Shown: positions 1 to 7,664 of the stretch, piece after piece
How positions within the stretch are numbered: position 1 is the stretch's first letter
Layout of the letters: each line of letters starts with the position of its first letter
From: an uncultured Eubacteriales bacterium
GTDB taxonomy: Bacteria; Bacillota; Clostridia; Oscillospirales; Acutalibacteraceae
DNA: 64,000 nucleotides
Direction of reading: 5' to 3'
Assembly (NCBI GenBank): GCA_934463035.1
Contig: CAKSIG010000001.1
Location: 283,876 to 347,875 of the forward strand
The notes under the pieces: model-generated
Told to the model about the DNA's origin: nothing
Database searches by the model: none
The model's input: the letters and a program-made list of their open reading frames with translations, nothing else
Translations under genes and position numbers: made by a program

Positions 1-2
1 GT

Positions 3-926
3 AAGGTAAACCCCGTTGTTTTCTGCGGTATATATCCGGCAGACGGCGCAAAATATCCCGATTTGAGGGACGCGCTTGACAAGCTCCAACTTAACGACGC
101 GTCCTTGCTGTTTGAACCCGAAACCTCAACAGCGCTCGGCTTCGGCTTCCGTTGCGGATTTTTGGGACTTCTTCACATGGAAATAATACAGGAGCGCCTT
201 GAAAGAGAATATAATCTCGACCTTGTTACCACCGCTCCGAGCGTTGAATACAAATTCAAGCTCACAAACGGTCAGACCGTCACGGTGGACAATCCGACCA
301 ACTACCCCGACCCCGCGGTTATCGACGAAGCCTTGGAGCCTGTTGCCGACGTGCATATATACAGTCCGAGCGAATATGTCGGCGCGATAATGCAGCTGTG
401 CGAAGAAAGGCGCGGAACCTACACCGATATGAAATATCTGGGCGACAGGGTCGATATACATTATATAATGCCTATGAGCGAAATAGTTTATGACTTTTTC
501 GACGCGCTTAAATCGCGCACCAAGGGCTACGCCAGCTACGACTACGAGATGAAAGGCTATGAAAAATCAAAACTCGTAAAGCTGGACGTACTGCTTGCGG
601 GCGACAGTATTGATGCGCTTTCGTTTATAGTACATTCCGACAACGCCTACAACCGCGCGAGGAAGATAGCCGAAAAACTGAAAGACTATATTCCGCGCCA
701 GCTGTTTGAAGTGCCTATTCAGGTTGCGGTATCGGGCAAGATAATAGCGAGGGAAACCATTAAGGCGCTGCGCAAGGACGTGCTTGCAAAGTGCTACGGC
801 GGCGATATTACGCGTAAGAAAAAGTTACTTGAAAAACAGAAAGAGGGCAAAAAGCGTATGCGCAGATTCGGCAGCGTAGAGGTGCCTCAGGAAGCGTTTA
901 TGGCAGTCCTTAAACTTGACGAATAG
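3..926 (+). CDS. lepA: Elongation factor 4 (LepA), 3' part
   Basis: This is the C-terminal half (about 307 residues) of the ribosome back-translocase GTPase LepA/EF4. The reading frame is open from base 3, so the 5' part including the GTPase domain lies outside the window. The LepA block [16 protein letters not shown] is followed by the elongation-factor domain V region and the LepA-specific C-terminal domain, ending in a basic tail ([21 protein letters not shown]) and [18 protein letters not shown]4 is a cytoplasmic translation factor thought to rescue stalled ribosomes. The M15 peptidase gene begins 10 bp downstream, so the two are probably cotranscribed. The protein identity is very secure; only the missing 5' end is unseen. 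Confidence 0.97.
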   Translation, partial: KVNPVVFCGIYPADGAKYPDLRDALDKLQLNDASLLFEPETSTALGFGFRCGFLGLLHMEIIQERLEREYNLDLVTTAPSVEYKFKLTNGQTVTVDNPTNYPDPAVIDEALEPVADVHIYSPSEYVGAIMQLCEERRGTYTDMKYLGDRVDIHYIMPMSEIVYDFFDALKSRTKGYASYDYEMKGYEKSKLVKLDVLLAGDSIDALSFIVHSDNAYNRARKIAEKLKDYIPRQLFEVPIQVAVSGKIIARETIKALRKDVLAKCYGGDITRKKKLLEKQKEGKKRMRRFGSVEVPQEAFMAVLKLDE

Positions 927-936
927 GAGATAATTT

Positions 937-1773
937 ATGAGCGGAAAAAGATATAAAAAGAAAAGCTCGGGCAGACTGTCGGGCATAGCGGCGATAGCGG
1001 TACTTCTTATCATCGTAGCGGCGGTCTCGGCGGCAATAACCTTCGGCGTTAAGGTTGCAAAAAGCAAAAAGGCGGACAATACTTCTTCATCGACTCCGTC
1101 CGACAGCAGTTCAAAAACTTCAAGCGCCGAAAACGTGTCTTCGGACGAATCTTCAAGCGAGGAAACGGGACCCAACGGACTTGACGTGAATTACAGCGTG
1201 CTTTTGCTCGTCAACGCACAGAACCCGCTTCCCGAAGACTATGATTACGAAGGCAACCTCACCACCATACCGACAAAATATATAAACGGTTCGCTTAATC
1301 AGATAGACAAGGACGTTTGGCCGTATATGCAGGCTATGCTTGACGCCGCGTGGGCTGAGGGAGTTCAGCTTTATGTGCGCTCGCCCTACCGCTCCTATGC
1401 AACCCAGAAAATGCTCTTTCAAAATCAGGTTGAACGGTGCTTGAAAAGGGGACTTTCGCAGTCTGAGGCGGAGGCGGAAGCGGCAACGGTAGTGACGCGT
1501 CCGGGAACCAGCGAACACAACACGGGTTTTTCCGCCGACTTCAACATTGCGGAGGATTTGTTTGAAAGCACCCCGATGTTCACCTGGATGCAGCAGCACG
1601 CCGCCGATTACGGCTTTGTTCTGCGGTTCCCGAAAGACAAGCAGGACAAAACGGGAATAGTCTACGAATCGTGGCACTACCGTTTTGTCGGAATTAAGAC
1701 CGCAAAGGAAATGAACAAGCTCAATATGTGCCTTGAAGAATACACCGAATACATAAAAACAAAGAAAAAATAA
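937..1773 (+). CDS. Membrane-anchored M15 D,D-carboxypeptidase (VanY-like)
   Basis: A 278-residue extracytoplasmic zinc peptidase expected to trim the terminal D-Ala of peptidoglycan stem peptides. A basic N-terminus and one membrane segment (about residues 14-38) are followed by a Ser-rich linker (49-76) and the peptidase domain. The M15 metal motif is visible as S192-x-H194...G197...D201, and the second as E244-x-W-H247-Y-R. The 'RSPYRSY' block upstream of it is also typical of M15B enzymes. A GGAG-type ribosome site overlaps the end of lepA, 10 bp upstream. A hairpin terminator follows at 1781-1815. VanY-type genes outside vancomycin clusters are usually housekeeping cell-wall enzymes; no vanHAX genes are present here, so I do not infer glycopeptide resistance. 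Confidence 0.92.
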   Translation: MSGKRYKKKSSGRLSGIAAIAVLLIIVAAVSAAITFGVKVAKSKKADNTSSSTPSDSSSKTSSAENVSSDESSSEETGPNGLDVNYSVLLLVNAQNPLPEDYDYEGNLTTIPTKYINGSLNQIDKDVWPYMQAMLDAAWAEGVQLYVRSPYRSYATQKMLFQNQVERCLKRGLSQSEAEAEAATVVTRPGTSEHNTGFSADFNIAEDLFESTPMFTWMQQHAADYGFVLRFPKDKQDKTGIVYESWHYRFVGIKTAKEMNKLNMCLEEYTEYIKTKKK

Positions 1774-1780
1774 TATAACA

Positions 1781-1815
1781 AACGGGCTTTGCAGAATTTT
1801 TTTGCAAAGCCCGTT
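1781..1815. terminator. Bidirectional hairpin terminator between convergent genes
   Basis: AACGGGCTTTGCA (1781-1793) and TGCAAAGCCCGTT (1803-1815) are perfect 13-base arms around an AT-rich loop. A T-rich stretch follows on the + strand. The hairpin lies between the convergent ends of the M15 peptidase gene and the metal-transport operon, so it can serve both. Confidence 0.85.
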
Positions 1816-1837
1816 ATTTTATTCAAATTATGTCGCA

Positions 1838-2656
1838 CTAATCCCGTTTAAGCAGTTTTCCCGTTCCGAACAGCGCCAAGAACACGACGAGATTTACAAG
1901 CACGACCGCCGAGCCTGTCGGCACGTCGTACCCGAAGGACAGCAGCAATCCCGTGATAAAGCTGATTACCGAAATTACCGCAGACGCGACTATAACCGAT
2001 TTATACCTTTTACAGACGCGCATTGACGAAAGCGCGGGGAAAACTATGATACTCGAAATAAGCAGGGCGCCCATCATACGCATACCGACGACCACCGTAA
2101 CCGCGGTAAGCACGGCAAGCAGAGTATTATAGACCCCCGAATGTACTCCCGTTGCTCTTGCGAAGCCGTCGTCAAAGGTGACGGCAAAAATTTTGTTGTA
2201 GAAAAGCACATACAGCGTAAGCACCAAGGCGGCGGAAATCACCGAAACATAAACGTCCTCCCTGCTCATAGCAAGAATACTGCCGAACATATAGTTGCTT
2301 ATATCGGTGTTCATACCCGTTGTTAGGGTCGCGGCGGTAACGCCTATCGCAAGCGCGCTGCTTGACACCAAAGCAATAGCGGCGTCGCCCTTTATCTTTC
2401 CGCTCTCGCTCACACGCAGAAGTAAAAACGCCGCGATTATAACCACGGGAACCGACACTTTAAGCGGAGCGGCACCGCAGGCAAGCGCAACTGCCGCCGA
2501 GCCGAACGCAACGTGCGAAAGTCCGTCGCCGAGCATTGAATACCGCTTTAAAACAAGGCTGACGCCCAAAAGCGAGGAACACAGCGACACCAATATGCCG
2601 CAGACAAGCGCGCGGACGGCAAAGGAATAGGAAAAGACCGTTTTTAAAAATTCCAT
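1838..2656 (-). CDS. znuB: Zinc/manganese-type ABC transporter permease (ZnuB family)
   Basis: A 272-residue polytopic membrane protein of the ABC-3 family that forms the channel of a divalent-metal importer. About seven to eight hydrophobic segments are visible, with the family block 'LKRYSMLGDGLSHVAFG' near residues 36-52 and 'GMRMMGALLISSIIVFPALSS' near 190-210. It is the third gene of a leftward unit fur-znuA-znuC-znuB, overlapping the ATPase gene at 2656. The Fur-family regulator at the head of the operon with a palindromic site supports zinc or a related metal as substrate, but sequence alone does not separate zinc from manganese. Confidence 0.9.
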   Translation of the reverse strand: MEFLKTVFSYSFAVRALVCGILVSLCSSLLGVSLVLKRYSMLGDGLSHVAFGSAAVALACGAAPLKVSVPVVIIAAFLLLRVSESGKIKGDAAIALVSSSALAIGVTAATLTTGMNTDISNYMFGSILAMSREDVYVSVISAALVLTLYVLFYNKIFAVTFDDGFARATGVHSGVYNTLLAVLTAVTVVVGMRMMGALLISSIIVFPALSSMRVCKRYKSVIVASAVISVISFITGLLLSFGYDVPTGSAVVLVNLVVFLALFGTGKLLKRD

Positions 2657-3351
2657 TATTTTGCCTCCGTCATATTTTTATAATAGCCTGTTTTTACATA
2701 ATTTTCAGCCGTACCGAAATAATAGCTGTCCTCCGATAAGTGCAGAATATTATCGGCATAGGCCACCGACCGCGAAATATCGTGCGTTATCATTATCACG
2801 GTCATTCCGTTGCGGTTTAAAAGGTCTACAAGCCCGTAAAGCTCGTTTTGCGAGGCGGCGTCAAGCCCCGTAACAGGCTCGTCAAGCAAAAGTACGCTCT
2901 TAGCGGCGCAAAGCGCTCTGCAAAGCAACACCCTTTGCTGCTGACCGCCCGAAAGCTCTTTAAACGAACGGTTTTTAAGCTCGGTTATTTCCATCAGCTT
3001 CATATTTTCAAGCGCCTTTGCGCGCTGTTTGGAAGAATACCGTATCCCGAGTTTATTTTTCCCCGCAAAGCCCGACAGCACGACCTCGAAAACGCCTGCC
3101 GGGAAATCCCTTTCCGCCTGGTTTCTCTGCGGAAGCCAGCCTATCTCGTCCTTTGTGAACCCGTTATACTTTACCTCGCCGCCGTGCTTTGTGAGAAGTC
3201 CCAAAATACAGCGCATAAGGGTAGTTTTGCCCGAGCCGTTCTCACCCAATATGCAAAGATAATCTCCCTTTTTCACGTTGAACGAAAGATTTTTAAATAC
3301 CGTTTTGCCCTCAAAGGCAACCGTTAGATCCTTAACCTCGATCTGCGTCAT
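2656..3351 (-). CDS. znuC: Metal ABC transporter ATP-binding protein (ZnuC family)
   Basis: A 231-residue cytoplasmic ATPase that powers the ZnuABC-type importer. Walker A is GENGSGKT (residues 36-43), the signature is LSGGQQQR (133-140), Walker B with the catalytic Glu is VLLLDE (153-158), and the H-loop His lies in 'IMITHDIS' near 190. Length and motif order are typical for the MntB/ZnuC group. Its start overlaps the end of the binding-protein gene by 20 bases and it abuts the permease gene, which indicates translational coupling within one operon. Confidence 0.92.
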   Translation of the reverse strand: MTQIEVKDLTVAFEGKTVFKNLSFNVKKGDYLCILGENGSGKTTLMRCILGLLTKHGGEVKYNGFTKDEIGWLPQRNQAERDFPAGVFEVVLSGFAGKNKLGIRYSSKQRAKALENMKLMEITELKNRSFKELSGGQQQRVLLCRALCAAKSVLLLDEPVTGLDAASQNELYGLVDLLNRNGMTVIMITHDISRSVAYADNILHLSEDSYYFGTAENYVKTGYYKNMTEAK

Positions 3352-4243
3352 TTCCCTGTCCCTTCAATACCTCGGCGTTGCGCCGCATTATATCAATGTA
3401 AGTTATTCCGTTGTTAAAATCGTCAAGCGTGACGTTGTGCGCCGAATGTAACTGCAAAAGCTCTACTCCCGTTTCCTCGGCAAGCGCGTCGGCTATTTGC
3501 CTGTTGCTCAGCTCCGTATAATACGCCGCAGTACAGCCGTGCGTTTTCACGTCGTTTACAAGACGGGTCATAGTTTTCAGGCTTATATCTGTATCCGAAG
3601 CACAGCCGCCGAACGCGGCGGAATAGCTTAACCCAAATTCGCTTGCAAAATATTTAAAGGGAAAGCGGTCGGCAACCAGAATGTATTTTTTCGGCATACT
3701 TTCCGCGGCGGCAGAAAGCTCCTCCCTTACCGCCCGTATCTTATCGGTATATTCTGCGGCGTTTTTGCGGTAATAATCGGCGTTTTCCTTATCAATTTCG
3801 CAAAGAGCGCCGCATACAGCCTCCACCATACTGACGGCGTTGGTAGGCGAGGTCCAGATATGCTCGTCGTACTCGTCTTCCCCGTCCTCGGTCAGCAATT
3901 CCGCGTGCTTCATAAGTTCAAGCGTATTCAGCTTTCTTTTACTGCCGTTAATAAGACGGCGCGCCCACTCGTCCGACTCGCCGCCTATAAATGCGAATAA
4001 ATCGGAATTTTCAACCGCCGCAATGTCAGACGGGCGCGGATCGTAGGAATGAACCTCCGTCCCCGGGCGTATAAGCAGTTTTAAATCTATTTTGTCGCCG
4101 CCGACGGCGCGCGCAAAATCATATATCGGGAAAACGGTGGCAACCACGCTTACCTTTTCTTCATTTTTCGGCGTATAGGCACAGCCGCAGAGCAAGGCGG
4201 CAAGGACAGCAGCCGAAAAAACGCTTATTAATCTTTTGAACAT
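3332..4243 (-). CDS. znuA: Metal-binding lipoprotein of ABC importer (ZnuA family)
   Basis: A 303-residue substrate-binding lipoprotein (SBP_bac_9/TroA family) that captures metal outside the membrane. The ATG at 4243 is preferred to the upstream GTG at 4252, which sits inside the likely ribosome site. The signal peptide ends in a lipobox with the lipidated Cys at residue 21 (LCGC). Candidate ligands are His in 'PGTEVHSYDPRPSD' and His in 'DEHIWTSP'. The usual third histidine in an 'H-x-AF-x-Y' motif is replaced by 'DRFPFKYF', and there is only a short acidic segment (EDGEDEYDEH) in place of the long His-rich loop of ZnuA. The metal specificity may therefore differ from classical ZnuA. It overlaps the 3' end of the fur-type gene. 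Confidence 0.88.
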   Translation of the reverse strand: MFKRLISVFSAAVLAALLCGCAYTPKNEEKVSVVATVFPIYDFARAVGGDKIDLKLLIRPGTEVHSYDPRPSDIAAVENSDLFAFIGGESDEWARRLINGSKRKLNTLELMKHAELLTEDGEDEYDEHIWTSPTNAVSMVEAVCGALCEIDKENADYYRKNAAEYTDKIRAVREELSAAAESMPKKYILVADRFPFKYFASEFGLSYSAAFGGCASDTDISLKTMTRLVNDVKTHGCTAAYYTELSNRQIADALAEETGVELLQLHSAHNVTLDDFNNGITYIDIMRRNAEVLKGQGNDADRG

Positions 4244-4641
4244 TCTTTGCACACCCCGTAAAGCACGGTTTTAAAATTATCTACCTTAAACCCATGCTCG
4301 TTTAAAATATGCTGTGATAAATGGTTCATAGTTTCACACTCAATGTGAAACAGCTTTCCGCAACGGGTGCATTTAAGATGAAAATGCTCGGCACATTCGC
4401 TGTTTTCGGGCACATATTGATAGCACGCCGAACCGCCGTCCGCCTGGGCGTAACGCCTTACCCTGCCCTCGCTCACCATACGGTCAAGACAGCGGTAGAC
4501 AGTTGTTCTGCCTACATTGAACCCGTTTTTTGCAAGCAGCAGTATAAGCCCGTCGGCGGTAAAGTGCCGACCCTCGGTCTGCTTTAATACCGCTTCTATA
4601 CCGCTTCGCTGTTTTGTTTTGTAGCCCTCGGCTGTTCTCAT
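4228..4641 (-). CDS. Fur-family metal regulator (Zur-like)
   Basis: A 137-residue Fur superfamily repressor. The N-terminal winged helix includes TTVYRCLDRM (46-55) as recognition helix. The regulatory part has EHFHLKCTRCG and the two structural zinc cysteine pairs C91/C94 and C131/C134. It is the first gene of the metal importer operon, so it most likely represses its own operon when metal is sufficient. The neighbouring zinc-type transporter favours a Zur role, but Fur, PerR and Mur paralogues share this fold and cannot be excluded. A perfect sigma-A promoter and a palindromic operator lie directly upstream. Confidence 0.9.
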   Translation of the reverse strand: MRTAEGYKTKQRSGIEAVLKQTEGRHFTADGLILLLAKNGFNVGRTTVYRCLDRMVSEGRVRRYAQADGGSACYQYVPENSECAEHFHLKCTRCGKLFHIECETMNHLSQHILNEHGFKVDNFKTVLYGVCKECSKD

Positions 4642-4657
4642 TTTCTATCCCTCAATA

Positions 4658-4708
4658 TGAAACTGAATTTCAATTTCAAATTATATACCCAAAACACGTT
4701 TGTGTCAA
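4658..4708 (-). promoter_or_regulatory. Sigma-A promoter with Fur/Zur-type palindromic operator
   Basis: On the minus strand, TTGACA (4708-4703) and TATAAT (4685-4680) are separated by exactly 17 bases, upstream of the Fur-family gene. Directly downstream of the -10, covering the expected transcription start, is a 21-bp near-perfect palindrome (4658-4678) with + strand arms TGAAACTGAA and TTCAATTTCA around a central T; nine of ten base pairs match. The position would block RNA polymerase, consistent with metal-dependent autorepression. Confidence 0.85.
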
Positions 4709-4788
4709 GCGAAAATTGTCGCAAATGTCGCGTTTTGTCTATCTATTATATACATAAGTGCAAAGGATAAATTACGGTAGGAGGAAAA

Positions 4789-5760
4789 ATGCTAACATTA
4801 AAAATTATCAACCAAAGCGCTTATATTATACCCGACGAGGTGGTTTCGGACAGCATAAAACACCTTGCGATACGTTTTGAATTCAGTCCCGAATGGGAAG
4901 AATATGCAAAAACCGTGGTTTTCAGGCACAGAACGCTTGAAAGCCCTGTTTCGTTGGTTTTGAACGAAAGCGGCGAATACAGCCTTGGAAATAATACGTT
5001 TCTCGTGCCGTGGGAGGTAATAAAATATCCCGAATTTACGGTTTCGGTATTCGGCACAAACGGCGGCTCCCGCATAACGACAAAACAGATAGTCTGCCCC
5101 GTGGCACAGAGCGGATACGGCGAGGGCGATACGCCGACAGAACCGACCCAGACGGAATTTGAACAGCTTGAAACGATGTGCGAGCAGGCGAAAAGCGTTG
5201 CCGAGGCGCTTAGAACGGACGCCGAAAACGGCAGATTCAAGGGCGATACGGGCGAAAAAGGAAGCGACGGCAAAACCCCTGTAAAAGGGGTCGATTATTT
5301 TACCGATTCCGACATAGCCTCCCTCGGAATACCGAAAGTGGACGGAAAATTCAGCGAATCCAGCGACAACGCCCAATCGGGCAAGGCGGTTGCGGCGGCT
5401 ATCGCGGCGGCGGTCGGCGGTATTACGGACTTTGAGCTTGACAGCAACAACGGCGTAGGATACGCAAGCCTTGCGGCGCTGAAAGCCGCCAATCCGACGG
5501 GCAGAATAGGTACGCTTTATTTAGTTGTCAATCCCAAATCAGAGGATGACAACGCGTTTAACGAGTATTTCTGGACAGGCTCAAAATACGAGCTTGCAGG
5601 TATGTTCGGGAGCGTGAACACGTCAAATTTCGCCACAAAAGACGAGGTGGCAAGCGCCTGTGCCTATGCTTCGCAAACGGTTAAAGGCACGGTTCGTATG
5701 TGGCTTGTGACCGACGAGCTTACAAACGAAACGACACTCAACATAGCCACGGAGGATTAA
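4789..5760 (+). CDS. Phage tail/baseplate-like protein with collagen-like segment
   Basis: A 323-residue protein resembling Gram-positive phage minor tail or baseplate-associated proteins. Residues 1-105 form a beta-rich N-terminal region ('PEWEEYAKTVVFRH', 'FLVPWEVIKYPEFTVSVFGT') commonly seen in such proteins. A predicted helical stretch at about 120-148 leads into a collagen-like linker beginning GDTGEKGSDGKTPVKGVDYF (152-171), a frequent phage tail-fibre motif. The C-terminal half carries an 'AALKAANPTGRIGTLYLV' segment. The ribosome site TAGGAGG is strong, 7 bp before the ATG. The next tail-like gene starts one base after the stop. No capsid, terminase, lysis or integrase gene is near, so this is an orphan structural cassette. 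Function is inferred from domain style only. Confidence 0.65.
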   Translation: MLTLKIINQSAYIIPDEVVSDSIKHLAIRFEFSPEWEEYAKTVVFRHRTLESPVSLVLNESGEYSLGNNTFLVPWEVIKYPEFTVSVFGTNGGSRITTKQIVCPVAQSGYGEGDTPTEPTQTEFEQLETMCEQAKSVAEALRTDAENGRFKGDTGEKGSDGKTPVKGVDYFTDSDIASLGIPKVDGKFSESSDNAQSGKAVAAAIAAAVGGITDFELDSNNGVGYASLAALKAANPTGRIGTLYLVVNPKSEDDNAFNEYFWTGSKYELAGMFGSVNTSNFATKDEVASACAYASQTVKGTVRMWLVTDELTNETTLNIATED

Positions 5761-5761
5761 T

Positions 5762-7027
5762 ATGCGATTTAATCTCAACAATGCCGACAGGGTAAACTTC
5801 AACGGCGCCGCCGCAAACGAGGTAAAATTTAACGGCGAAGTGGTATGGAGCGACTATGATGCGGCTGAAACGGGAACCGAAAAATGCCTGCGTCTTGACA
5901 ACAGCCTTAAACGCAAGCCGAAAAAACTCATTATATACGGCGATGGCATAAGCGTAACTCCGAATTTTGAAACTCCGCCCGAAATATCCGTGCCGACAAG
6001 CACCAACATATCCGTTTGCGGAAGAAATTTACTTGATGTAAGCAAAATCATCTCATTAGGCACGGCTTCAAGCGAACAGTTTATAAAAAACAACGGGGAC
6101 GGTTCAATCACAGTAGGAAACGGCAACAAGGCATACAATACTTCTTATGTTAGGTTTTCAAGATGCTGTCCCAATATTGTTGCAGGAGAAAAATACTTTC
6201 TGACAGCCGAAAGCACTCACAATGATACAACACAGAAGTTTTTGTATTTTCCTGCTGCGAATTGGATAAAATGGTATTTCGGCACAAGCAGAACAGTGAC
6301 CCAAGCAATGATTGACAGTTATATTGCATTTTACAGCGATCCGAAAAACAGCGACGGAAAGTTTCCTCCGGTTAAAATTTGGAATTTGCAGGTAGAAAAA
6401 GGCATTTCAGACACGGAGTACGAAGAATATAAAACCGTGCGAAGCGTAACGGTTCCCTACGAGCTTTTAGGAATAAAGGACTCAAACGGCAGTATTACCG
6501 CAAGGGACAGAATAGAAGTCGATTATGAGAAAAAGACGGTAAAAATAATCCGCTGCACCTGCAAAATAGGCGGCGCGGACGGGTTCTATCTTGAACCTGA
6601 AAAAACCACCGATACGACCTTTACGTTCCGTACCATTAAAAACTATATTCAGGCAGAATCAAGCGGAGGTATATCCAATATGCTTGCGGAATATACCGCA
6701 GACGGCGAAAACGCCGATTCCGAATACTTTAAAATGAAAAAAATAGGTATATACAGCTCGTCCACACAGGAAATCACATGGGCAAGCAAGGTCTATTTCA
6801 CACTTCTGAAAACGCGTTTTACCGACAGCGAATTTTCAAGCGACGAGGCGGTGCAGATACTTAAAGATCTTGTTATTGTTTATCCGCGCGAAAGCTCGTA
6901 TATATCGACCGAGGACATAACCGATACCGAATGCGGACAGGCTCTGCTCAATCTTTATTGCAACGACCCCTGCTCCACCGTTATGTCGGATTCCGATATA
7001 AAAATAACCTACAAAAAAAGACGTTAG
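5762..7027 (+). CDS. Phage-like structural protein, partner of upstream tail-like gene
   Basis: A 421-residue protein that I do not recognise precisely. The N-terminus has a repeated short motif, 'ADRVNFNGAAANEVKFNGEVVW', typical of small phage tail accessory proteins ('V-x-FNG-x-EV-x-x-W'). The middle has a carbohydrate-binding-like block starting 'ISVCGRNLLDVSKI', often seen in Clostridia phage minor structural proteins, followed by long beta-rich segments and 'LQVEKGISDTEYEEYKT'. It starts one base after the preceding gene and so is cotranslated with it. Bases about 6020-6430 are visibly AT-richer than the ends, suggesting a recombined middle domain. The stop codon TAG is the core of the first unit of a heptamer array. 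Confidence 0.6.
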   Translation: MRFNLNNADRVNFNGAAANEVKFNGEVVWSDYDAAETGTEKCLRLDNSLKRKPKKLIIYGDGISVTPNFETPPEISVPTSTNISVCGRNLLDVSKIISLGTASSEQFIKNNGDGSITVGNGNKAYNTSYVRFSRCCPNIVAGEKYFLTAESTHNDTTQKFLYFPAANWIKWYFGTSRTVTQAMIDSYIAFYSDPKNSDGKFPPVKIWNLQVEKGISDTEYEEYKTVRSVTVPYELLGIKDSNGSITARDRIEVDYEKKTVKIIRCTCKIGGADGFYLEPEKTTDTTFTFRTIKNYIQAESSGGISNMLAEYTADGENADSEYFKMKKIGIYSSSTQEITWASKVYFTLLKTRFTDSEFSSDEAVQILKDLVIVYPRESSYISTEDITDTECGQALLNLYCNDPCSTVMSDSDIKITYKKRR

Positions 7028-7049
7028 ATATTAGACGTTAGATATTAGA
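7022..7049. repeat. Heptamer array (4 units) overlapping a stop codon
   Basis: Four head-to-tail 7-base units alternate CGTTAGA, TATTAGA, CGTTAGA, TATTAGA (consensus YRTTAGA, complement TCTAAYR). The TAG at 7025-7027, inside the first unit, is the stop codon of the upstream gene. The array is joined directly to the hairpin at 7050. Two more arrays of the same unit lie at 7665-7699 and 57434-57489. Confidence 0.85.
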
Positions 7050-7085
7050 AGGCTCACCTCTTTTCATAGAGGTGAGCCTGTTTTG
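7050..7085 (+). terminator. Hairpin terminator of the AGGCTCACCTCT family
   Basis: AGGCTCACCTCT (7050-7061) and AGAGGTGAGCCT (7068-7079) are perfect 12-base arms around TTTCAT, followed by GTTTTG. It ends the tail-like transcript. The same stem sequence recurs at 7601-7633 and 57405-57431, so this is a repeated terminator family and not a chance hairpin. Confidence 0.85.
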
Positions 7086-7101
7086 CTTGCTAAGCCCTAA
7101 T

Positions 7102-7413
7102 TTATTTTTTTCTGTTAAGTTCTTTTGTTCTTCTTTCTATTTCTCTTGATAAATTTATTCCTGCTATAAATCCCATTTGAAAATATGTTTCTCTCGTAAC
7201 CGTTTCGCGGTCTGCTATTACGGCAAAAATTTCGTCGCGCTCTTTCATACTTTCAAAATGCTCCTCCAAAAAGTCATCGGTTCGCTTTTCAGCATTTTTT
7301 ACTGCCGTTTCAAAATCTAAATCTTCTCTCTCTATAACCAGCTCACCGCCGCCGATAAGAAAATTACTTAACTCAGACAACTTACATCTTTTCATCATAT
7401 CCGAAAATTCCAT
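7102..7413 (-). CDS. Small cassette protein, copy A (unknown function)
   Basis: A 103-residue, charged, probably all-helical cytoplasmic protein that I cannot assign to a function. It is about 64% identical, without gaps, to the protein at 56932-57243 (66 of 103 positions counted by eye). Conserved blocks are MEFSDM-x-KRCKL at the start, 'FLxEHFExxKERD' in the middle and 'ETYFQMGxIAGINxSREIER' near the end, closing in 'TKELNxKK'. No signal peptide, membrane segment or metal motif is seen. A GGGGT ribosome site precedes the ATG. The gene is alone on its strand within a hairpin- and heptamer-bracketed cassette between convergent genes. Conservation of coding potential in two copies argues that it is a real gene. 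Confidence 0.75.
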   Translation of the reverse strand: MEFSDMMKRCKLSELSNFLIGGGELVIEREDLDFETAVKNAEKRTDDFLEEHFESMKERDEIFAVIADRETVTRETYFQMGFIAGINLSREIERRTKELNRKK

Positions 7414-7502
7414 ATTTTTACCCCGCTTTAATTAACACTTTAAAAATTTACATTTTACACATTTCTTGCACTTATTAAACATAACTGCATCGGTTTAAAG
7501 TT

Positions 7503-7551
7503 ATTATAGCATAAATAAAATTTTAAATCGGGAAATAGACGAACTTCGTCT
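7503..7551 (-). promoter_or_regulatory. Possible promoter and palindrome upstream of small cassette gene A
   Basis: A TATAAT box is seen on the minus strand (7508-7503), about 90 bp before the start codon, without a clear -35. Upstream of it is the perfect palindrome AGACGAA-C-TTCGTCT (7537-7551), a candidate operator or short hairpin. The rest of the 7414-7600 gap is AT-rich and holds nothing else I can name. Confidence 0.4.
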
Positions 7552-7595
7552 AAAATTAAATTCAAACAATTTTAATTTTATTTGTATTGATAATA

Positions 7596-7633
7596 AAAAC
7601 ATAGGCTCACCTTTTTAACAGAGGTGAGCCTAT
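7596..7633 (-). terminator. Hairpin terminator of the AGGCTCACCTCT family (AEC gene)
   Basis: Arms ATAGGCTCACCT (7601-7612) and AGGTGAGCCTAT (7622-7633) pair perfectly, and the minus-strand product is followed by GTTTTTATT. It terminates the leftward galT-AEC unit. The stem matches the hairpins at 7050 and 57405. Here 31 bp of different sequence separate it from the heptamer array. Confidence 0.83.
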
Positions 7634-7664
7634 TTGTTTTAAATCCGCGCGGAGCGCACCGACA

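Noticed and set aside
4789..7027. Complete prophage
   Set aside because: No integrase, terminase, capsid, portal or lysis genes nearby; only two structural-like genes.
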